A stretch of DNA of 64,000 nucleotides, taken from NCBI GenBank assembly GCA_037501455.1, contig CM074864.1, positions 30,902,001 through 30,966,000 of the forward strand, written 5' to 3'. A program made the position numbers and the translations under genes. The notes below the pieces were generated by a model. It had not been told where the DNA came from and did no database searches. It saw nothing but the letters and a program-made list of their open reading frames with translations. Shown piece by piece: positions 56,006-64,000 of this stretch. The stretch's first letter is position 1, and each line of letters begins with the position of its first letter. The DNA comes from Lantana camara (lineage: Eukaryota; Streptophyta; Magnoliopsida; Lamiales; Verbenaceae).

Positions 56006-59000
56006 TGTGACACCCCGACTTTCAGACCGTACATATATGACGTATGTGCGCATTTAAATTTATTATTTATGCATTTTATATTTATTCTAATTGTTTATTT
56101 GAATTATTTAATTCTAATTCTTATATGAATTATTTGAATTTATATGAATTATTTGAACTATATGTCAAAATTTGCCTTAAGTGATTTATGATATGTGAAT
56201 TTAATTCCCGAACAAGCTAATTTCGTAAATTATGTGATTTATTTGAGTTAAGGACTAAATTGTACGATTTTATTTATTTTTGGACTTAATTGGAAAGTTG
56301 AAGTGGACTTATTTGACACTTTTTAAAAGTTTTGGACTTAATTGAAAATAGCCTTTTTATTAAAATTTTAATTATTTTTAATTCGTTAAAATTGATTTCT
56401 TTTATTTATTTATTAATTCTTGAATTTGAATTTTATTATTGGAATGACATGCTCTTTTGTTGAAATGTGATGCGTTCGTGTTCGATTTGAGATCGAAATT
56501 TCGTGCCTTTTTAATATGTTGGAGTTTTATGAGTCGTGAACTTGAATACGTGCTCGTTATGTATTTTCGGGTTTATTTGTCGGGTTTTCGGGAGTTGTTT
56601 TCGTTGGGTGGCCTCAAGGGGGCTAAAATTTAATTAGCGCACCTTGGGTTCCGGGTAGTGTAACTTGAGCTCGGGAATTCGGATTCGAATTCCGTCACCT
56701 ACGCTGAACTCGTTTCGACGATTCGAGTGCAACAGATCAGGCCTTGTAATTTTTCGACCTCGTTTGGTACCCCGAAATAAGCCCGTAACCTTGTCTCGCT
56801 CTCATATGACCACCTTTCACTAAATTACACATAAGTCCCTCATCTTTTGAGCTTTTCACATGAAACCTGGACCCACATGACCCCAACTTGATACTCTACC
56901 ATCCCTCTCTCCCTCACACCGATACACACAAGGCAAGGAAGAGATTTCAGCCATTTTTGGGAGAAAACACACAGCAACCCCTAACTATTCACCAAGTTGA
57001 GATTTTGAGCTCCAATCTCATTTTTCTTCCATCTTCTTCATGGGGTAAGCTTATATTTGATATGTACATGCTTATATGATCATTTGAATCTAAGAAATTC
57101 AGAATTTGATCCACTTTTGATTGAGTTTTGGAACCTTGAAGTGAATAGTTAGGATTTGCTCTTTTTTTTTTTTGAATTCTATGACTTTCTTTGAGTTATG
57201 GCTTGAATTGATGCTTGGAAAGTGATCTCTTATGCTTCATTTATTGCTATTTATGCCTGAATTTGGTGGTAGTTGAGATATAGGAGAGTTACCATTATTA
57301 TTCTTGTGGTTTCAAGTTGATTTTGCATTAATTTGGTGCCATTTCTTCTCATTCCAACCTGCTGTTCGTTTTCAGCTAGTATGATGATGTTTTTGTGCTG
57401 ATATGCTGCCATATTTGCTGCCTTTTCATGCCTTGTTGTTGTGGTTGAGTTGTGGTATAAGTTGCAGGGCTGAACAGGAGTGTTTTCTCCCTTTTCCGCA
57501 CGTCTGGACTGTCTCCCCGGCCGGGGAGATTCTCTTCAATAAAAGTACCCGGCCGGGTACGTGATGCAGAGAGTTTCTGCATCAAAGTACCCGGGAGGGT
57601 ACTTCTGTGAAGAAAATCTCCCCTGGGCGGGGAGATTAATCTGCTGCTCCTCAATTCTTTCTTTGCATGAATTCTTACGTGGGCTTTGCATGATTAATTG
57701 AGGGCTTTGCATGGTTGCTATTGTATTTATAATGCATGAAACCCTTCATTGTTTCCTATCCTCTGCATGTTTGTACGTGGGGATGCATGGGATGTTAAAT
57801 GTTGTAATTAATTGCATGGACTTTTCAATACATTAGTTGCATGTATGTATATATGATTTTATATTTAAGGACTTGTATAATATATGTTATAAATATATAT
57901 TATATTATTTGATTTATTAAATGAATTTAAATGATTTAATTTGATATTTTAATTTAATTGTGATCCTATGATTTTATATGAATTCTTATGCATGAAATGT
58001 GTGATTTAAATTATTTGTTATATTTTATGAATTACGATTATGAATTTATTTGATACGTTTCGTGCGAGTTTTGAATCTAAATGACTTAAGAGATGCATTC
58101 TTGCATTTCATTGGCATCATTTGCATTCATGAGCATTGTCGGGCGTCTAATTGGTACATTATTGAGTCTAAGTCTTGGGTCTTGTCTTCTTTTGTTTCAG
58201 AGCCTCTTCCGGAAGTTCGTGAGCCCGAGGTTTAAGTGTTCGTTCGCCCGTTTTGCCTTCCTTCTACTTTTGTAAAGGTGAGGTTAGGATCCTTTATATT
58301 AGATAAGCGACCTAAGACCTATTACGTGTTGTTTTCTTACCCCGTATGCGAATATATACATATATATCTTATATATATATTAAATACGAGTGCTTAAGCT
58401 ATGTTATGATTTTGTGAAACAAGCTTTACTTTTTCGAAATCGGTATAAGTATTAGCATAAGTAAGCTATGTTTTAAGAATTGTTATTCGTATATGATATG
58501 TTTGAGCGAGTTGTACCCTGAAAGATGGGAGTTTGGTTTGATTTGGTTTGTTGGGCCCCAGAGACGTGGGTAAGGGGGACCCGGGACGACCACGGGGTCG
58601 CCGGTTATGACCCCTGTGCACGCTTTCATTTGAGATATTCACGTGTGACCCATGGAGGTTGGGAAGGCGTGGTATCTTGAGCCCTCGGTGGATAACCGGG
58701 TAAGGCATATCGTGGGTCAGCTACCCCGTATGTGTTTGGTAATGTAGGTGTTAGGGTTTGATTCCCGATGCACCATGGATGTGGGATGGATGTGATTTGA
58801 ATTCGATTTTATGTTATGTTTGATGAAGTAAGGGATAGTCCGTTCTCGCCGGACTTATGTTTTATGTTATGTTCGATAGATTATGGATCGAGATAGGTTT
58901 TCCTTTATATTATATGTTATCTTTGGAAAATGATTGGGTATGTAAAACCCTAGCCTCGATTCATGACTATCACCTTTGTAATATGCTCTGCTCTATATGT

Positions 59001-59488
59001 ATTTAAGTGTGTGTGTGCGTTTAGCCCCCTCACTCAGTCGAGTTTTGACTGACCCCTCTCTTTTCCCACTACAGTGCAGGTTGTTTCGAGCTAGGCGGGG
59101 AAGTGCGAGTCTTGGTCTTGTACTTGCATGTCTAGGTCGAGTTGCATTCATACTTCTTACATTTTGGATACTCCTATTATGTATTTGATATCATGACTTG
59201 TCTTTTGGAGAATTATAGGCTTTTGATGTATATACTCGATCTTTTGAGCCGTGAGGCCATTGTAGTATGTAAATGTTAGTTATAGAGCTCTTTTCGATCC
59301 TTATATTGTTGCTTCCGCATTTATATGTTTGTTTTGCGCGCTCTGTCCGAGTTTTAGCCCCGCTTAGCCTAAGGAGTGAGTGTAGGTTCCGTTCCCTTAC
59401 ACTTGGACACATGTATGAAAATCCATTTCATATGTGGGTTCGAGTTTAGGTGCGGGGGATGTGGTGGCCCACCGCTCCGGGCGTCACA
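56006..59488 (+). repeat. Tekay-2 5' LTR
   Basis: 3483 bp, TGTGACACCCCGAC to CGGGCGTCACA. Contains a conserved GGATTCGAATTCCGTCACC block (about 56689), donor-like GGG/GTAAGC (57042-57050), a five-hairpin cluster (57512-57637), and GCTAGGCGGGG (59090-59100) with CCCCGCTTAGC (59358-59368). The middle is related to 1-449. No gene seen. Confidence 0.9.
57512..57637 (+). repeat. five-hairpin cluster in Tekay-2 LTR
   Basis: TCTCCCC-GGCC-GGGGAGA (57512-57529), GTACCC-GGCC-GGGTAC (57545-57560), GATGCAGA-GAGTT-TCTGCATC (57563-57583), AGTACCC-GGGA-GGGTACT (57586-57603) and AATCTCCCC-TGGGC-GGGGAGATT (57615-57637). All arms are perfect. Confidence 0.85.
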
Positions 59489-59497
59489 TCCTTAAAG

Positions 59498-59533
59498 TGG
59501 TATCAGAGCTCTCGGTTGCAAAACCGGAGCTCT
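59498..59533 (+). other. Tekay-2 PBS and hairpin
   Basis: PBS TGGTATCAGAGC (59498-59509). Hairpin 59505-59533: GCAA loop, five pairs, bulged T, then seven pairs AGAGCTC/GAGCTCT. Confidence 0.85.
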
Positions 59534-59684
59534 AGAGTCGAGTCGGGTTTGTCTAGGTCATACGGCTTAGGACAACGTGGTTATATGCATTTATGTGATT
59601 ATTTGTTATCTTCTTGTTAATCGTGCACATGAACATGTACTAACCGTCACGCATATGAATTGGAATCTTTTGTTTTGTAGAAAT

Positions 59685-62201
59685 ATGCCTCCCCGAAGAC
59701 ACCACCGCCGAGATAGATCTCCGGAACACCGTCATCACCGAGAGCATTCTCCACACCCGGAAAATAACAATCCACCACCACCACCTCAAATGGATCCGGG
59801 TAATTTCATGGAGAGATTAGCAGTATATTTGGAACAAAGGGCTCAGGAAAGGAACAATGCACCTCCAGCTGGGAATCATGGAGGAAATTTAATTACAGCT
59901 ACTCTCCGGGAGTTTAAGAAACCAAACCCACCGGTCTTTGTGGATGGAAATGATGTCCAAGCCGAGGAATGGCTCGTGCAAACCAACAGGGTATGGAATC
60001 TCATACAGTGTGGGCCTATGGAGAAGCTACAATGCACACTTACCATGATCCAGGGCCAAGCTTATAGTTGGTGGTCAAGCTTGCAAGGAAGATTAGAGGC
60101 TACCGGGGAGGAGATCACATGGGAGGTGTTCGTCCGGGAATTCAAGAATAAATATATTCCCAAGGCTACAAGGAATCGGAGGGTGAGAGAATTTATGGAG
60201 CTTAAACAAGGGGGTATGTCCGTCATCGATTATATCAATGAGTTTGAGAGGCTCTCCCGTTATGCCCCAAACATTGCCAACGATGATGAAAGCAAGGCTT
60301 CTCAATTCCTCCAAGGACTTCGGGAGGATATGAAAGATGCTTTAGAGGCTTCTAACACGAGCACTTGGGCAAAGGTCACGGATAAAGCTCTAAGGGTAGA
60401 AGAGCGTGTTGTGATGAGGTGGAAAAGTACTCACACCGGGCAAGGGTCTAGCTCGGGGAATTTCAACAAGTTCGGAAAGAGGCCGACATTTCAAACTTTT
60501 CAACAAGCCAAGCCTCAAAACAAACAACCTCGACCCGCGGGACCCAATCAACCGAATCGACCCTTAGCACTTCCGGCTCCACCTAAGGTGCAACGTACCT
60601 ATTGCAAGGGTCCTCATCATGTGGATAATTGCTTCAGGCTTCACAAGAGGTGTTTCATTTGTGGGGCACCGGATCATATGATGAGTACGTGCCCGAAGAA
60701 GAAAGATAACCCGAGGCCTGTAATTCAAGCTAGGGCTTACGCATTGGGTGTTGAGGAAGAGCAAGATATGGAAATCGACCCAAATGCCGTGATTGAAGGT
60801 ACTATAAGCATTCATAGCACTACATTACATGCATTATTTGATCCCGGGGCCACTCATTCCTTTATTTCCCGGGATATTGCTGCTTCTATGTGCTTGCCTG
60901 TTTCCTTATGTGCGCATGATTACATGGTTAGCTCTCCTCTTGGTGGTAGATTAGTAACTTACAGGGTTTTTCGGGGTTGTCCGGTTAGCTTCGAAGGCCG
61001 AGTTTTTCGCGCAGATTTGATTGAAATGCCAATGCAGAGATATGATGTAATCTTGGGCATGGATTGGTTATCTGAACATGGGGCTCAGATGGATTTCCGG
61101 GGAAAGAAAGTTTCTTTTGGTTTAGTGGTGTTTAAGGGCGAGAAGGTGAAGTCAAGCCCGTTTATTTCTTTTGTTGAGGCGAGTAAACTGGTCCGGGACG
61201 GTGCAACAGGTTTTGTGGCCTATCTTTTGAATAGACCGAAGGATCAGGTCAAACTTGAAGAGACAGAGGTCGTGCGAGAGTATATCGATGTTTTCCCTGA
61301 GACTTTGGATTCTCTACCGCCTGATAGGGACATCGAGTTCGTAATCGACCTTTATCCCGGAGCAGAGCCTTTCTCGAAGACTCCCTACAGAATGGCTCCT
61401 GCAGAGTTAAAGGAGTTAAAGGCGCAGCTCGATGAACTTCTAGCTTGCGGGTACATCCGTCCGAGTATTTCCCCGTGGGGTGCTCCCGTTCTATTTGTAA
61501 AGAAGAAGGATGGGACGTTACGGATGTGTATAGATTACCGTGAGCTGAATCGGATGACCGTGAAGAACAAATACCCTTTGCCTCACTTCGAAGAGTTATT
61601 CGATGTTCTGCAAGGCTCGAAAGTCTATTCCAAGTTAGATTTGAGGCAGGGTTACTATCAACTACGAATTAGGGAGGAAGATATTCCGAAGACTGGTTTT
61701 AATACGCGATATGGGCACTTCGAATTCGTTGTCATGCCGTTTCGATTAACTAATGCTCCAGCCGTATTTATGGATATGATGCACCGAGTGTTCAGGCAGT
61801 TTCTTGACAAGTTCGTGGTTATATTTATAGACGACATTCTGGTGTATTCCAAGTCCGCTGAAGAGCACGCTCAGCATCTTCGGATCGTTTTGGAAACTTT
61901 GAGGGAACACAAGTTGTATGCAAAGTTCAATAAGTGTGAATCCTGGATCGACCGAGTCATGTTTTTGGGACATATAATTTTAGGTAACGGGATTGAGGTT
62001 GATCCCTCTAAGGTTGAGTCAGTGCTTCGTTGGGAGAGACCGAGAATTGCCTCTGAGATTAGAAGCTTTATTGGGTTGGCCGGCTACTACCGAAGGTTTG
62101 TTAAGGATTTTTCAAAAATTGCCGCCCCGTTGACTCGTCTGACTAAGAAGGAAGTGAAATTCGAATGGGATGATAGTGTGAGGCGAGTTTTCAGACATTG
62201 A
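59685..62201 (+). pseudogene. Tekay-2 gag-PR-RT
   Basis: About 839 codons open from the ATG 59685 ([20 protein letters not shown]), chosen because it follows an acceptor-like TTTTGTAG; an upstream in-frame ATG at 59577 lies in the leader. Domains: gag core ([35 protein letters not shown]), a knuckle missing its first Cys ([12 protein letters not shown]), an intact [14 protein letters not shown], protease [12 protein letters not shown], and RT with [19 protein letters not shown] and FIDDILVYS (active Asp pair). A one-base frameshift near 62171-62178 ends the frame at the RNase H border. The most intact coding region in the window. Confidence 0.92.
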
Positions 62202-62785
62202 AGGTGAAATTGACTTCAGCACCGGTTCTTACCCTACCCGAGGGTTATGCAGTTTATACAGATGTTTCGAAAGAGGGTCTCGGTTGTGTTTTAATGCAGC
62301 ACGGTAGAGTGGTAGCTTATGCTTCGAGGAAATTGAAGGAGCATGAGAAGAATTACCCTACCCATGACCTTGAATTAGCTACCGTTGTGTTTGCTTTGAT
62401 GAAGTGGCGACACTATCTCTATGGTACCACGTTCGAGGTGTTTACGGATCACCAAAGCCTCAAGTACCTCTTTTCTCAGAAGGATTTAAACGTAAGACAG
62501 AGGCGTTGAATGGAGTTGTTAGAGGATTATGATTGCACCATTCAGTACCATCTGGGTAAAGCAAACGTGGTAGCCGATGCCTTGAGTAGAAAGGTGAGTG
62601 TGGCTAATTTGGAAGCAGGTTCTTCTAGTTCGGGTTCAGAGATCTTAGTTTCGGGAACTTGGTTGGCCAATCTTACAATTATACCAGATTTGATAGAACA
62701 GTTGTTGGAAGCTCAGAATTCAGATGCAGAAATTCAAAGGTTGGTAGTTGTTGCAAGAATGACCCGAATTCTAAATTTGGATTAG
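62202..62785 (+). pseudogene. Tekay-2 RNase H
   Basis: Frame after the shift: [55 protein letters not shown] (62507-62509) replaces the Trp seen in Tekay-1 after QRR. It then continues to VVADALSRK and a linker, and shifts frame again near 62745-62760. Catalytic Asp/Glu positions are present. Confidence 0.88.
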
Positions 62786-63909
62786 ATGATTTCGGTTTGT
62801 TAAGGTTCGAAGCGAGAATATGTGTCCCAGAAGAGCTCAAGAGGCTTGTACTTGAGGAGGCACATCGCTCGAGGTACTCGATTCATCCGGGAGGTAATAA
62901 GATGTATCGGGACCTGAAAGAGAAATTCTGGTGGAATGGCATGAAAAGGGACGTCGCGAACTTTGTGAAGCGATGTCTGACGTGTCAAAAGGTGAAGGCA
63001 GAACACCAGACGCCGGGAGGAACTCTCCAACCACTTCCTATTCCTGAGTGGAAGTGGGAGCAAGTGATGATGGACTTCGTGTCCGGCTTGCCAAGAGTCA
63101 AAGGAGGGTTTGATGGAATTTGGGTAATTGTCGACAGATTAACTAAGTCTGCCCATTTCCTTAAGGTTCGGATGTCTGAGAAAGTTCCGAAACTAGCCGA
63201 GTTATATGTTCGAGAGATTGTAAGACTACATGGAATTCCGGCTAGTATCGTTTCGGATCGGGATCCACGGTTTACTTCGATTTTCTGGCAGAATCTTCAG
63301 AAATGTTTGGGCACCAGGCTTAAGTTTAGCACCGCTTCGTATCCTCAAACGGACGGTCAATCTGAAAGGTTAATCCAGTACTTAGAGGATATGCTTCGGT
63401 CGTGTGCTTTGGATTTCCAGGATAAGTGGGACGAGCATCTGGCTCTAGTTGAATTTGCTTATAACAATAGTTATCAGGGTTCGATTAAGATGGCTCCTTA
63501 TGAAGCACTTTATGGAAGAAAGTGTAGGTCGCCTTTGTTTTGGGATATCGAGGATTGGAGGTGGACCTAAGAGAATAAGCTCGAGAGGGCCGAGCCTAAG
63601 GAAAACATTGCTGCTACCATTGAGAAGGTTCATAAGATTAGGCAAAGAATGAGGGCAGCTCAGGCTCGACAGAAGAGCTACGCCGATAAGAGAAGAAGGC
63701 CCTTAGTGTTTGAGATCGGAGATAGAGTTTTTCTGAAGGCATCTCCAAGGAAAGGCTTCACTCGAATAGGTAAAGGTGGAAAGCTCAGTCCACGATACCT
63801 AGGGCCGTTTGAAATTTTGGAAAGAATTGGAGAAACGGCGTATAGATTGGATCTACCACCGAATTTGACCGGGATACATAACGTTTTTCATGTTTCTCAG
63901 GTCCGCAAG
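62756..63909 (+). pseudogene. Tekay-2 integrase, truncated
   Basis: HHCC zinc-binding part ([17 protein letters not shown] ... CLTCQ), catalytic core with [18 protein letters not shown] and [14 protein letters not shown], and YEALYGRKCRSP. A TAA (63568-63570) follows DWRWT where Gln or Lys is expected. The GPY region (PRYLGPFEILERIGETAYRL) and NVFHVSQVRK then run to the insertion at 63910. The chromodomain region is outside the element remnant. Confidence 0.88.
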
Positions 63910-64000
63910 TGTAGCACCCCGCACGTGAGGCACCACATCCCCCGCACTAAGGCTCAACACGAGTAACGAAATAGTAAATCCGCACCCATATCAAACCCTA
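63910..64000 (-). mobile_element. start of a minus-strand gypsy LTR
   Basis: Begins TGTAGCACCCCGCACGTGAGG and continues with CACATCCCCCGCACTAAGGC, the plus-strand look of the LTR 3' ends at 22204, 29527 and 42585. It interrupts Tekay-2 integrase; the rest is beyond the window. Confidence 0.75.

Larger units (their letters stand above)
56006..63909 (+). mobile_element. Tekay-2, Tekay/Del-type chromovirus (3' end lost)
   Basis: Plus-strand gypsy element inserted in TRG unit C. 5' LTR 56006-59488, PBS 59498-59509, gag-PR-RT in one open frame (59685-62201), then RNase H and integrase with breaks. It is cut at 63910, after NVFHVSQVRK, by another LTR, so the tail (chromodomain expected), PPT and 3' LTR are not in the window. 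The likely left target copy is ATTGT (56001-56005), which cannot be confirmed. Confidence 0.9.

Noticed and set aside
58093..58275. 60-codon frame resembling a 66-codon frame at 228-428
   Set aside because: Both come from homologous LTR sequence. The similarity runs beyond the frames and there is no sign of codon-level constraint.

Overview
This window is intergenic DNA from a plant nuclear genome, almost certainly a flowering plant; the species cannot be told from the sequence. It is AT-rich and built almost entirely of nested LTR retrotransposons. These are Ty3/gypsy elements of the Tekay/Del chromovirus type (gag, PR, RT, RNase H, integrase and a C-terminal chromodomain-like segment), gag-only or coding-poor relatives of that lineage, and one Ty1/copia family. 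I found no host gene, tRNA, rRNA or CRISPR array. Every protein-coding stretch is retrotransposon-derived and carries stops or frameshifts.

Layout. 1-449 is a minus-strand fragment of a Tekay-type LTR. A plus-strand copia LTR (copia-2) starts at 450 and now lies in three pieces (450-657, 38487-39150, 42304-42584). Copia-1, a full minus-strand element of the same family, sits inside it (658-38481, target duplication GTGGT). Copia-1 carries two insertions: a full plus-strand Tekay chromovirus (Tekay-1, 2828-15122, TSD GTTGT) in its RNase H region, and a minus-strand coding-poor element (LARD-1, 22204-38299, TSD TAAAG) in its 5' LTR. LARD-1 is in turn split by a minus-strand gag-only element (TRG-minus, 26292-32144, TSD GTTGT), so nesting is at least four levels deep. 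A gypsy solo LTR (39151-42303) sits in another part of copia-2. A truncated minus-strand gypsy LTR (42585 to about 45404) then abuts a head-to-tail array of gag-only elements (TRG, about 45405-56005, unit about 4.7 kb). The third array unit is interrupted by a second plus-strand Tekay element (Tekay-2, 56006-63909), itself cut at 63910 by the start of another minus-strand LTR.

The coding domains are ordinary. The unusual content is the non-coding structure shared across these families: (i) a hairpin with a GNRA-type loop overlapping the primer binding site; (ii) a hairpin just before the polypurine tract whose arms change in a compensatory way; (iii) clusters of roughly 6-4-6 palindromes in the LTR leader, at about the same place in different families but with unrelated sequence; (iv) a conserved long-range GCTAGGCGGG/CCCGCCTAGC inverted repeat near the 3' end of the LTRs; (v) roughly 29-bp-spaced hairpin arrays before the PPT of the gag-only and coding-poor elements; (vi) three covarying hairpins in the copia-1 leader; and (vii) a decayed, unrecognised pre-gag ORF with a repeated LSCCE/coiled-coil-like motif. 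The autonomous Tekay elements could have supplied enzymes to the gag-only and coding-poor relatives, which share PBS and PPT signals with them. That last point is inference.
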